Shown piece by piece: positions 14,571 through 21,950 of a stretch of DNA of 64,000 nt (position 1 is its first letter; the number at the start of each line of letters is the position of its first letter). A program made the position numbers and the translations under genes. The DNA is from an uncultured Clostridia bacterium. Lineage in GTDB: Bacteria > Bacillota > Clostridia > UBA1381 > UMGS1253. The DNA lies in contig CAKSHP010000010.1 in the NCBI GenBank assembly GCA_934457145.1, forward strand, positions 1 to 64,000, in the 5' to 3' direction. The notes beneath the pieces are model-generated. The model ran no database searches and was not told where the DNA came from. It saw nothing but the letters and a program-made list of their open reading frames with translations.

Positions 14571-14709
14571 TTTTGCACTCCTTATCTTTCAAATCGGCTA
14601 TTTTCCATACTGTGTACAACGCATAAGCAGTAGGATTTTTTACAAAAGATAATTCTTTGGCTTTTGCATAGTGTGACTTTAATAAATCAATTGCTTTTTC
14701 AAGCGTCAT
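14560..14709 (-). CDS. 49-residue phage protein
   Basis: The frame begins MTLEKAIDLLKSHYAKAKEL and ends KDKECKNDR. The cassette AAGGAGGCGGCAGAAG stands directly before the ATG, and both ends overlap neighbouring small genes, as is usual in this operon. No family is recognised. Confidence 0.6.
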   Translation of the reverse strand: MTLEKAIDLLKSHYAKAKELSFVKNPTAYALYTVWKIADLKDKECKNDR

Positions 14710-14938
14710 CTTCTGCCGCCTCCTTGTTATTCTTCTCGCGTTCCTCCAATTGAACTTTCTCCAGATTCTTCAGAGTTTGATCCAAAAGACCGTCTGATAG
14801 ACTGACCGGTGGTGTAAAACAAAATTCTCTGTAACAACACCGTGCGCATGCTTCATAATAAAACGGCGCTTGAAAATACGTTTTGTCCATATGTGTACAA
14901 TGTTGTTTTAATTTGTCGAAAAACTCTTTAACTTCCAT
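14699..14938 (-). CDS. cysteine-containing phage protein, 79 residues
   Basis: Residues 22-42 hold a tight Cys group (YYEACARCCYREFCF) that could bind metal; the rest is helical and acidic. AAAGGAGGCGGCATAC precedes the start. It belongs to a short leftward operon of four small genes under the second switch promoter. Function unknown. Confidence 0.65.
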   Translation of the reverse strand: MEVKEFFDKLKQHCTHMDKTYFQAPFYYEACARCCYREFCFTPPVSLSDGLLDQTLKNLEKVQLEEREKNNKEAAEDDA

Positions 14939-14958
14939 GTATGCCGCCTCCTTTCATC

Positions 14959-15150
14959 CTATTCACATCCAAATCGTGACCGAATAATTTTTTCGGCATC
15001 ATTTTCAAAAGATAGTGTGAAGTTTTCTTCATGCTCTTTTTTGATTTTGTCAAAACTTGAGTCTATAACGTGCCTTAACCATTCCCAGTCGGAATATGAT
15101 ATTCCGTCCAAACTTTCTGCATATTTTTCTATTCTCGTCTTTACGCTCAT
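14959..15150 (-). CDS. 63-residue phage protein
   Basis: A helical, acidic protein beginning MSVKTRIEKYAESLDGISYS. AAAGGAGGCGGCAGGC precedes the ATG. It is the first gene after the second leftward promoter, about 85 bases from the predicted start of transcription. No family is recognised. Confidence 0.65.
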   Translation of the reverse strand: MSVKTRIEKYAESLDGISYSDWEWLRHVIDSSFDKIKKEHEENFTLSFENDAEKIIRSRFGCE

Positions 15151-15188
15151 GCCTGCCGCCTCCTTTCGTGTTATTTCGCGCTTTCTTA

Positions 15189-15217
15189 TTGACTTTGGTT
15201 TCCCTTTATGGTAAAAT
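15189..15217 (+). promoter_or_regulatory. promoter of the second repressor
   Basis: TTGACT and TAAAAT are 17 bases apart on the plus strand, upstream of the second XRE gene. It points straight at the leftward promoter 30 bases away, so the two face each other and should interfere. Confidence 0.6.
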
Positions 15218-15243
15218 GTAGTTGAATTAATTACTACAGTGTT

Positions 15244-15272
15244 ATTATAAACGCAATTGCGTTGAATGTCAA
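15244..15272 (-). promoter_or_regulatory. second leftward promoter with palindromic operator
   Basis: Read leftward, TTGACA and TATAAT are 17 bases apart. The spacer is almost filled by the perfect palindrome AACGCAATTGCGTT (15250-15263), a clear operator. A diverged copy, AACGCAATTTAGTGTT, follows at 15282-15297. The operator differs from that of the first switch, so a second repressor is implied. Confidence 0.75.
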
Positions 15273-15330
15273 TATATTTTTAACGCAATTTAGTGTTTTC
15301 GGCATTTTGCATAAAAAGCGGGGGTTTATT

Positions 15331-15753
15331 TTGTACAATACAAACAATGTAGTACAGCGAATAAAACAGACGTTGAATGAAAAAAGTATTTCTGTTTCAA
15401 AAATGCTGTCGGATTTAGAATTAGGTGTAAATGCTCTTTACCAATTTGAGAAAGGACGCGTGATGTCCTCTTTCAATCTTGCTAAAATCGCAGACTATCT
15501 TGAATGTTCGGTCGATTACCTTTTAGGACGTGTTGATTTTCCCGAACTTGTTATTAAAGACGAGGACGGAAATTATATTTCTAAATATAAAAAGGAATAT
15601 ACCGGCGAGGAAATTATTAAATTAATCGAACGCGGTAAAAACAGCGCACGTGCAGCGGCTCTGGGAGGTGGAAAAGTATCCGTTAAAAAGGAATTAACGG
15701 ACGACGATTTGAAAAAAGTTATGGAGATTTTAAACTCATCAGAAGATAAGTAA
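15331..15753 (+). CDS. second XRE-family phage repressor
   Basis: The 140-residue protein has an N-terminal helix-turn-helix (residues about 8-62, ISVSKMLSDLELGVNALYQF, ending YLLGRVD) and a C-terminal region without an autoprotease domain. A TTG start is chosen: it follows GCGGGGG, and the longer frame runs back through the operator copy. It lies next to the palindromic operator at 15.25 kb, which it probably binds. The ImmA/IrrE-type gene follows 72 bases later, the usual partner of such repressors. Confidence 0.85.
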   Translation: MYNTNNVVQRIKQTLNEKSISVSKMLSDLELGVNALYQFEKGRVMSSFNLAKIADYLECSVDYLLGRVDFPELVIKDEDGNYISKYKKEYTGEEIIKLIERGKNSARAAALGGGKVSVKKELTDDDLKKVMEILNSSEDK

Positions 15754-15786
15754 AAAATTACCTGTTGCATTTTGTCACATTTTCTG

Positions 15787-15815
15787 CCAATATAGAAATA
15801 TAAAAACTATATTGG
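15787..15815 (+). repeat. inverted repeat touching the ribosome site of the protease gene
   Basis: CCAATATAG (15787-15795) and CTATATTGG (15807-15815) form a nine-base perfect stem with an 11-base loop. The right arm runs directly into AGGAA, so the Shine-Dalgarno sequence GGAGG is partly in the stem. It may limit translation of the downstream gene or serve as a protein site. Confidence 0.6.
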
Positions 15816-15825
15816 AGGAATTTGT

Positions 15826-16746
15826 ATGTCTGGTTATTATTATGCAACAAAAATTTTAACACAAAGAAATTTAAACACCCTGCCTATTACAGAAAATGAC
15901 ATTGTATTAATTATTAAAAGCTTGGGTTGGAAAATTAAAAGAATTGATTTGTCAGATCAGACCGACTTAACGCTTTTAGACAAACTTGGAATACGTGAGA
16001 AAATGAGCGAATTTAATGCACTTTCGTATTTTATTGCAGATAAGCTGAAAATCGTACTTTTACGATGCGAATTATCTGCCGCGCAAAGCGTATTTGCACT
16101 GGCCCACGAACTGGGGCATATTGTTATGAATCATATATCGGATTCAAATGTTTTAGGATTTCACTCCGATTATGTGTTAAACAATGCTCAGGAGGCAGAA
16201 GCAAACGAGTTTGCAAGAATGTTTACAGCACATCCGCTCCTGCTCAAAAAATTAAAGGTAAAAAATATATGTGATGTACATAAGTTTGTGTTTACAGACG
16301 ATAATACAGCAAAAATATTGTTACATAATTCGAAAAAGGCAGGAAAATCGCGAAACGCTGCCGAAAAAACACTTTTAAATAATTTCAAATCATATATAAG
16401 AAAAAACGCTTTTAAAAGAAAACTTATATATGCAGCAATTTTTATTTTTCTTGTTACTTTGTGCTTTTTTGCCGGCATTAAAAACATCAAACCTAAACAG
16501 CCCGACTTTTATGCAGTTGACGGCAATGCCGTTGTAATTAATCACAAACGATTTAATAAAAATTGTTTTGTATGTATCATAAAAAAAGACAATAAAAATT
16601 TTCATATGACAGATTGCGAATATCTATATTATTACATAGATACCGATATTACACAGCTTGAAAAAATGACACTTTTGCAAGCTTGTGAGCAAGGTTATAC
16701 ACCTTGTGAAAGATGTGTTATAAATCGTGCCGAATGGTACGAATAA
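15826..16746 (+). CDS. ImmA/IrrE-type metallopeptidase with membrane segment and C-terminal Cys motif
   Basis: Residues 1-150 are an ImmA/IrrE-type zinc protease with HELGH (H94, E95, H98) and E125 or E128 downstream as third ligand candidates. Such enzymes cleave phage or mobile-element repressors to trigger induction. Unusually, a membrane helix follows (residues about 199-217, KLIYAAIFIFLVTLCFFAG), then a tail with FHMTDCEYL and GYTPCERC. This H-x3-C...C-x2-C pattern is known from Ada-like metal-binding tails. Most ImmA proteins are soluble and about 150 residues, so this one looks membrane-tethered with a sensor-like end. Confidence 0.88.
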   Translation: MSGYYYATKILTQRNLNTLPITENDIVLIIKSLGWKIKRIDLSDQTDLTLLDKLGIREKMSEFNALSYFIADKLKIVLLRCELSAAQSVFALAHELGHIVMNHISDSNVLGFHSDYVLNNAQEAEANEFARMFTAHPLLLKKLKVKNICDVHKFVFTDDNTAKILLHNSKKAGKSRNAAEKTLLNNFKSYIRKNAFKRKLIYAAIFIFLVTLCFFAGIKNIKPKQPDFYAVDGNAVVINHKRFNKNCFVCIIKKDNKNFHMTDCEYLYYYIDTDITQLEKMTLLQACEQGYTPCERCVINRAEWYE

Positions 16747-16769
16747 ATTATAAAGGAGAGAGATTTATT

Positions 16770-17072
16770 ATGGAGCTTTTATTGCTTGTAGTTATTATTT
16801 GTATTATTTCGTTGTTGATAGCAAAAAGGGCAGTGTTTGGATTTTACGACGAAAATAAAAGAAACGAAAGCATTGTTCACAGGCTCACACAATTAAAAGT
16901 TATTAATGCCGATGAAAAACAGCCTGCTAAAGATATTAATTTTTTAATGGAAATTCGCAGACTTGAATTATTATCAGCAATTAAAAACATTGGCTTATTT
17001 TTTATGATTTTAACCTTGGTTTCAATTCTTGCCTGGGCTATTTATCTTTTAGTAATTCCTTCGATGCTTTAA
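16770..17072 (+). CDS. small membrane protein of the lysogeny module
   Basis: The 100-residue protein has a hydrophobic helix at each end (MELLLLVVIICIISLLIA and the C-terminal IGLFFMILTLVSILAWAIYL) around a charged middle. AAAGGAGAGAGA precedes the start and the same leader recurs before the next gene. A longer frame would run back into the protease gene. No family is recognised. It lies between the protease and the paired membrane proteins, so an immunity or exclusion role is possible. Confidence 0.6.
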   Translation: MELLLLVVIICIISLLIAKRAVFGFYDENKRNESIVHRLTQLKVINADEKQPAKDINFLMEIRRLELLSAIKNIGLFFMILTLVSILAWAIYLLVIPSML

Positions 17073-17101
17073 AAATTTAATATAAAGGAGAGAGAATTGT
17101 T

Positions 17102-17716
17102 ATGGACGAAAACATTAATACTGTCATCCAGGAACAAGAGCCGGTTTCTTCCGCTCCCGTAAAAAAGAAAAGGACAAAGGCGGCTGTCTTGATTTCTTTG
17201 GGTATAGTAATTTTATTGGCTATATTATTATTTATATTCAATTATACAAAGGGAAATATTAATATTTACTCTTTCATACCTCGCACAGCTGAGAAAATTA
17301 ATTTTGAAAGTGAGTTTAAGTCTTTTGAATCTGACGATATGCATGTATCATTTTCACCTGACGGAGATATAATGCTATTTTCTATAAGAGGCACAAACAC
17401 ATGCTATGATAAATTAGAAAATGCAAAGTGTATTAATGATGTTCTTTCGAGTAGGGAGTATAAAAAATCCTTTAAATTCAATTCACATAAGACAGATAGC
17501 GGGGATACATATTTCGAAGAATATGCTAAACACATTGAAAATTCTGTTGATGAACTAACAAAAATCAATAGAGAATTAGGTTTTAGTAATATCACGAAAA
17601 AAATGTTAAAGACTAAAGCCTCTGATAAGATTCAAACAATGAAAAGTAAATATGCAACTGTTAAATGGCTTTATACCGAATCGGAAGGTTTGGAAGTTGT
17701 ATATGAAAACAGATAA
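17102..17716 (+). CDS. membrane-anchored protein of unknown function, copy 1
   Basis: The 204 residues consist of a cytoplasmic start (MDENINTVIQEQEPVSS), a basic stretch, one membrane helix (residues about 29-48) and an external domain with INIYSFIPRTAEKINFESEF and a C-terminal KSKYATVKWLY. It is paralogous to the next gene along its whole length, most strongly at both ends. No family is recognised. Genes between repressor/protease and integrase are often expressed in the lysogen, so superinfection exclusion or another host-altering role is a reasonable guess. Confidence 0.65.
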   Translation: MDENINTVIQEQEPVSSAPVKKKRTKAAVLISLGIVILLAILLFIFNYTKGNINIYSFIPRTAEKINFESEFKSFESDDMHVSFSPDGDIMLFSIRGTNTCYDKLENAKCINDVLSSREYKKSFKFNSHKTDSGDTYFEEYAKHIENSVDELTKINRELGFSNITKKMLKTKASDKIQTMKSKYATVKWLYTESEGLEVVYENR

Positions 17717-17731
17717 AGGAGGACGAAAAGC

Positions 17732-18358
17732 ATGGATGAAAACATTAATACTGCCATTCAGGAAACAGAACCGGTTTCTTCCGCTCCCGTGAAAAAGAAA
17801 AGGGGAAAATTTAAACTCATTGCTATTTTAACTATTATTGTAATTTGTTTATCCGCTATTGGGGCTTACTCTTATTTTTACTTTAAAGGCGTAGTAAATA
17901 TATATGAATTTATTCCCCGTACAGCAAAAGAAATGACATTCAGAGAAGAATTTGAGGGACTTGATTATTGTATTGGAATGAATACATGGAGTTCAGTCTT
18001 TTTTTGCAATAATTATGATAATATGAATTACAATATGATGACCATAAAAATTCCAAACAATGAAGGCGGCTGGAATGAGGACTGTATTAATGATATTCTT
18101 TCAAATAAAAAATATCAGAACACTATAAAATATTTTGACTATGATACTGACAAGCTTAGTGTTGCAAAAAAAGTTGAACATAATGTAAAAGCTTTGGAAT
18201 ACGCCAATGAAACATTAGGCTTTAACCGCTATATTACTAAACGCATGCTTAACACGGAAGATGATAATTGGGAATATGAAATGAAAAGCAAATATGCGAC
18301 TGTTAAATGGTCTTATAGCAACAGTGGCGGACTTGAAGTTTCTTATTATAATAAATAA
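17732..18358 (+). CDS. membrane-anchored protein of unknown function, copy 2
   Basis: The 208 residues repeat the plan of the gene before: MDENINTAIQETEPVSSAPV, a membrane helix, IYEFIPRTAKEMTFREEF and a C-terminal KSKYATVKWSY. The first 60 bases are nearly identical to copy 1 while the middle has diverged, indicating an older tandem duplication with constraint on the ends. GGAGGACGAAAAGC provides the ribosome site. The integrase follows 22 bases later. Confidence 0.65.
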   Translation: MDENINTAIQETEPVSSAPVKKKRGKFKLIAILTIIVICLSAIGAYSYFYFKGVVNIYEFIPRTAKEMTFREEFEGLDYCIGMNTWSSVFFCNNYDNMNYNMMTIKIPNNEGGWNEDCINDILSNKKYQNTIKYFDYDTDKLSVAKKVEHNVKALEYANETLGFNRYITKRMLNTEDDNWEYEMKSKYATVKWSYSNSGGLEVSYYNK

Positions 18359-18380
18359 GTCCATATAAGCAGGTGAAATA

Positions 18381-20051
18381 ATGAGTAGTGATAAAAATGC
18401 GGTTGTATATGCGAGATATTCAAGCCACAGGCAAGGTGAACAAAGTATAGAAGGACAGCTTGCGGCGGCATATAAATACGCAAAAGAAAACGGTTTTAAA
18501 ATAATTCATGAATATATAGACAGAGCTACGACCGGACGAAATGACAACAGAGAGCAGTTTCAAAAAATGCTTAGAGATACAGCTAAAAAGCAGTTTGATA
18601 CTATCATACTTTGGAAGATAGACCGCTTTGGCCGCAATCGTGAAGAAATCGCTTTTAATAAGTACCGCTGCAAGAAAAACGGTGTAAAGGTTGTTTATGT
18701 TGCGGAAAGTATTCCGGACAGTCCGGAGGGCGTTATTTTGGAAAGTGTGCTTGAGGGCATGGCTGAATATTATAGCCTCCAGCTCGCACAAAACGTTAAA
18801 AGAGGGCAGCGCGCCAGCGCTGAAAAGTGTCAGTGTACCGGCGGGGGCAGAATACTTGGTTATTGTGTCGATCCGAAAACAAAAAGATATGTGATTGATG
18901 AAACAACGGCGCCAACAGTGAGACTTATTTTTAAGCTTTATTCGGAGGGCATGACTGTTCCGGAGGTCGTTGATGAATTGAATAACAAAGGAATACGAAC
19001 TTTGCGCAATACAAAATTCACACGTAACAGTTTGTATTCACTGCTTAAAAATGAAAAATATATTGGTGTGTATAAATATCGAGATGAAATAAGGATAGAG
19101 GGAGGTGTCCCGGCAATAATCGATAAAGAAATGTTTATGAACGCACAAAAAAAGCTTAGGGAAAATAAAAAAGCACCATATCGAAAATGGACGCGTGCGG
19201 ACTATATTTTGACTGATAAGCTGTTTTGCGGTAAATGCGGTGCAAAAATGATTGGTGAAAGCGGAACGGGAAGAAGTGGACAAAAATATAATTATTATAC
19301 TTGTGCTAACAGACGAAAAGAACATGCTTGTAAAAAAAGACCTATTCAACAGGATGTGATTGAAAGCACAGTTATTGATGCTATTCTTAACATTTTATAC
19401 AATGACGATATTTTAGAAAGTATTGCCGATGCGGTGTGGGAATATTATAAAAGCCAGCAAACAGACGATGGAACAAAGGAAACTTTGGAGTTAAAACTTT
19501 GTGAGATAGAAAAAGCGAATGCTAATATCATGAAAGCTATTGAAGCCGGCATTTTTAATGATTCCACAAAAAAGCGCATGGATGAGCTTGAAGAACAGAA
19601 GGCAGAAATAAAAGCAGAGCTTGCAAGTATTGAGTTGCAACAAGCTGTAAAAGTAACGCGTGAGTATGTTCTGTTTTTTCTCACAGAACTGCGCAAAGGC
19701 AATCCAAACGATGTACGCTTTCAAAAGCGCTTAATAGATACTTTTGTAAACGCTATATTTTTATATGATGATGACAAAATAACAATTACTTTTAATTATT
19801 CGAATAACAACAAACCCGTTGTTTTATCGGATATAGCCTTGATTGAAAAAGATGGTGAAGTGTTCGGATACCATGCGACAACTTCCACCAAAAAATCGAC
19901 AAGATTCGAAAGAGTTTTGTTGATTTTTTACTTTTTCACTTTTCACTTGAATTTGGTGTATAAACTCACTTTGGCAAGTTTGAATTTTTTTTCAAATGTT
20001 TTGCAATGCAAACAGAAACAGCCTGCATCTGTAATGAATACGAAAAAGTGA
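18381..20051 (+). CDS. large serine recombinase (prophage integrase)
   Basis: The 556-residue enzyme integrates and excises the prophage. An N-terminal resolvase domain begins VVYARYSSHRQGEQS with the nucleophile Ser14 and has an active-site Arg region (DRFGRNREE). A recombinase domain follows, then a zinc ribbon (CGKC near residue 283, further Cys near 308 and 316) and a coiled coil. After the usual closing motif FGYHATTSTKK come about 50 extra hydrophobic residues, so the end of the gene may be formed by chromosomal sequence at the attachment junction. It lies at the prophage edge, as expected. Confidence 0.95.
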   Translation: MSSDKNAVVYARYSSHRQGEQSIEGQLAAAYKYAKENGFKIIHEYIDRATTGRNDNREQFQKMLRDTAKKQFDTIILWKIDRFGRNREEIAFNKYRCKKNGVKVVYVAESIPDSPEGVILESVLEGMAEYYSLQLAQNVKRGQRASAEKCQCTGGGRILGYCVDPKTKRYVIDETTAPTVRLIFKLYSEGMTVPEVVDELNNKGIRTLRNTKFTRNSLYSLLKNEKYIGVYKYRDEIRIEGGVPAIIDKEMFMNAQKKLRENKKAPYRKWTRADYILTDKLFCGKCGAKMIGESGTGRSGQKYNYYTCANRRKEHACKKRPIQQDVIESTVIDAILNILYNDDILESIADAVWEYYKSQQTDDGTKETLELKLCEIEKANANIMKAIEAGIFNDSTKKRMDELEEQKAEIKAELASIELQQAVKVTREYVLFFLTELRKGNPNDVRFQKRLIDTFVNAIFLYDDDKITITFNYSNNNKPVVLSDIALIEKDGEVFGYHATTSTKKSTRFERVLLIFYFFTFHLNLVYKLTLASLNFFSNVLQCKQKQPASVMNTKK

Positions 20052-20064
20052 ATACGAAGAAAAG

Positions 20065-20107
20065 AAGCGTTCAAAACGGATTATATATGTTTTGAACGCT
20101 TTTCTTG
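20065..20107 (+). terminator. terminator after the integrase
   Basis: AAGCGTTCAAAAC (20065-20077) pairs with GTTTTGAACGCTT (20089-20101) in a 13-base stem followed by TTCTTG. It should end the lysogeny transcript. Confidence 0.85.
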
Positions 20108-20132
20108 TCTGTTTATTTCTTAATAATAAAAT
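20105..20132 (+). promoter_or_regulatory. promoter of the holin-like toxin remnant
   Basis: TTGTCT and TAAAAT are 16 bases apart, followed by AATGACAGAG. The opposing antisense promoter has the same spacing and the same following ten bases, which supports both assignments. Confidence 0.45.
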
Positions 20133-20364
20133 AATGACAGAGTGTTAAAAGGAGGTTTGCCTCATAACCCCGAAGACAGATCTTTAGGGGAAAAGAGGTG
20201 ATGCAGTATAAAAATTGAATACATAGTATTACTCGTTTTGCTCATAACTCTTGTAAAAAAGTTAAAAAATGACCGCCTTGCTGCAACAGGACGGCCGAAG
20301 TGCATTTGCACTAAAACTGCTTAGGTAAACCGCTTTTAACAATTTCTCTGTCATTATTATAACT
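20133..20364. repeat. mirrored inverted repeats flanking the toxin locus
   Basis: AATGACAGAGTGTTAAAAGG (from 20132) on the plus strand recurs on the minus strand at 20332-20363 as AATGACAGAG, three extra bases, then TTGTTAAAAGCGG. The two copies are the first transcribed bases of toxin and antisense RNA, so both RNAs begin with similar sequence. Between them lie only the toxin frame and its hairpins. Nothing else is coded in this stretch. Confidence 0.55.
20201..20324 (+). pseudogene. frameshifted small hydrophobic toxin gene (TxpA/BsrG-like)
   Basis: AGAGGTG precedes ATGCAGTATAAAAATTGA, which closes after five codons. Removing one base from the five-A run at 20210-20214 opens a 40-residue frame: MQYK, a hydrophobic helix (IEYIVLLVLLITLV), then KKLKNDRLAATGRPKC. 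This is the plan of holin-like type I toxins of Firmicutes. An antisense promoter faces it from the 3' side. Either the toxin is inactivated, or the base count is wrong, or slippage restores the frame. Confidence 0.6.
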
Positions 20365-20383
20365 GATAAAAAATATTTGTCAA
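20356..20383 (-). promoter_or_regulatory. promoter of an antisense RNA to the toxin remnant
   Basis: Read leftward, TTGACA and TATAAT are 16 bases apart. Transcription would begin near 20349 and run across the 3' half of the toxin frame, the classic convergent type I antitoxin arrangement. The matching terminator is uncertain; a weak GAGG-CCTC stem lies at 20153-20164. Confidence 0.6.
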
Positions 20384-20410
20384 TAGAAAAAATTATTGTT
20401 GTTTATTATA

Positions 20411-21118
20411 TCAAAGTTTAATTTGCGAAAAAACGTTTCCAAGGCTGTCGTTTATAATTAAATCTGCACGGCTGTCATACGGGGTGGGGGATTTGTTTAT
20501 TATAATAAGCTTGTCGGAAGCGTAGTATCTTATAAACCCGGCGGCGGGGTAAACGTTAAGCGACGTGCCGCCGACTATTAACACATCTGCGTTTTCTATG
20601 GCGCGTATGGATTTTTGTATGCAGTCTTCGTCAAGCGGTTCTTCGTAAAGCACAACGTCCGGTTTGATAATGCCGCCGCAATCGCACAAAGGAACGCCGA
20701 TTGTTGACAATATTTTATCCAAACCATAGAATTTATGGCATTTTGTGCAGTAGTTGCGGTGAACGCTGCCGTGAAGCTCATAAACCGTTTTACTGCCTGC
20801 CGCCTGATGCAAACCGTCGATATTTTGCGTGATTACGGCGCGCAGCTTTCCGAGTTTTTCAAGCTTTGCCAAAACGGTATGCGTTATGTTTGGTTTTGCA
20901 GCTGTGAAAATCATTTTGTTTCGGTAAAATTCAAAAAACTCCTCCGGGTGGGATTTGAAAAAAGAATGCGAAAGTATTGTTTCGGGAGGATAGCGGTACT
21001 TTTGATTATAAAGGCCGCCGCTGCTTCGAAAATCGGGAATTCCGCTTTCGGTTGATACGCCTGCACCGCCGAAAAACACTATATTTTCGCTTGAATTTAT
21101 AATTTCGTTAAATGTCAT
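20411..21118 (-). CDS. cobB: NAD-dependent protein deacylase, Sir2 family
   Basis: The 235-residue enzyme removes acyl groups from lysines using NAD. GGAGVSTESGIPDFR binds NAD, TQNIDGLHQAAG and ELHGS supply the catalytic His, and a four-Cys zinc ribbon is present (CTKC, then CDC). Length is that of bacterial CobB rather than of longer Sir2 proteins in phage defence. It begins 13 bases after the zinc permease gene stops, so it may be cotranscribed with it. Confidence 0.94.
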   Translation of the reverse strand: MTFNEIINSSENIVFFGGAGVSTESGIPDFRSSGGLYNQKYRYPPETILSHSFFKSHPEEFFEFYRNKMIFTAAKPNITHTVLAKLEKLGKLRAVITQNIDGLHQAAGSKTVYELHGSVHRNYCTKCHKFYGLDKILSTIGVPLCDCGGIIKPDVVLYEEPLDEDCIQKSIRAIENADVLIVGGTSLNVYPAAGFIRYYASDKLIIINKSPTPYDSRADLIINDSLGNVFSQIKL

Positions 21119-21131
21119 TTTATATCACCTT

Positions 21132-21950
21132 TCAAACAAGAATAAACCGCCGTATGACTCGGCAGATAATATACACAAAAAGATTTATGATAATCACGCT
21201 TGCCCCGGGCGGGGTGTTAAACAAAACGGATAAAACAAAACCCGATATAAAGCATATAACCGACAAAAACCCCGACCATATTGTTACGCCTTTAAAGCTT
21301 TTAGAAAGGCTCATTGCAGAAAGCGGCGGAAAAATTATAAGCCCGGTTATAAGCATTGTACCCATTATCCTCATGCCAAAGGCAATAACCAAAGCGCATA
21401 AGAGCGCCAAAACGGTGTTAAATGCCGAAACATTCGTTCCTGTTGCTTTTGCAAAGCTTTCGTCAAAGGTAACGGAAAATATATGGTTGTAAAAAAACAT
21501 ATATATTATAACAACCGCCGCCGATAAAAATATGCTTACATAAAGATATTGCTGTTTAACGGAAACTATGCTTCCGAACAGATAACTTTCTATATCGATA
21601 TTTGAACCTTTTGAAAGCGATGTTAAAATAACTCCCGTCGCAAGACAGCTTACAGAAAGCATCGCAATTGCGCAGTCGCCTTTAAGATGACCTTTTTCGT
21701 TTAGTTTAAGCAGAAAAAGAGCGGCTATGATTATAACCGGAACGCAAAGCGCCATCGGCGCAACTCCCATAACAACCGCTGCCGACAGCGCACCGAAGCC
21801 TACATGCGACAGACCGTCGCCGATCATGGAATAGCGCTTTAAAACAAGGCTCACGCCGATAAGAGCGGCGCAAAGCGATATTAAAATTCCCACTATGAGC
21901 GCGCGAGTCAAAAATGAATATGAAAATATTTTAAAAATTGTTTCAAGCAT
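21132..21950 (-). CDS. znuB: zinc/manganese ABC transporter permease
   Basis: The 272-residue protein is an ABC-3 family permease with eight or nine membrane helices; VLKRYSMIGDGLSHVGFGA is the conserved loop that contacts the ATPase. With the ATPase and the binding protein upstream it makes a metal importer. The stop and start of neighbours almost touch, so it belongs to the zur-znuA-znuC-znuB operon. Zinc is favoured over manganese by the His-rich binding protein and the Zur gene. Confidence 0.93.
   Translation of the reverse strand: MLETIFKIFSYSFLTRALIVGILISLCAALIGVSLVLKRYSMIGDGLSHVGFGALSAAVVMGVAPMALCVPVIIIAALFLLKLNEKGHLKGDCAIAMLSVSCLATGVILTSLSKGSNIDIESYLFGSIVSVKQQYLYVSIFLSAAVVIIYMFFYNHIFSVTFDESFAKATGTNVSAFNTVLALLCALVIAFGMRIMGTMLITGLIIFPPLSAMSLSKSFKGVTIWSGFLSVICFISGFVLSVLFNTPPGASVIIINLFVYIICRVIRRFILV

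Noticed and set aside
17102..18358. Paired membrane proteins as holins
   Set aside because: Each has one helix and a large outer domain and lies in the lysogeny module, unlike holins, which sit with lysis genes.
1..20400. Matching att direct repeats
   Set aside because: The left prophage end is outside the window, so no pair can be compared.
20411..21118. Sir2 protein as an anti-phage NADase
   Set aside because: It has the length, zinc Cys set and motifs of CobB deacylases and no defence partner, and it lies next to zinc transport genes.
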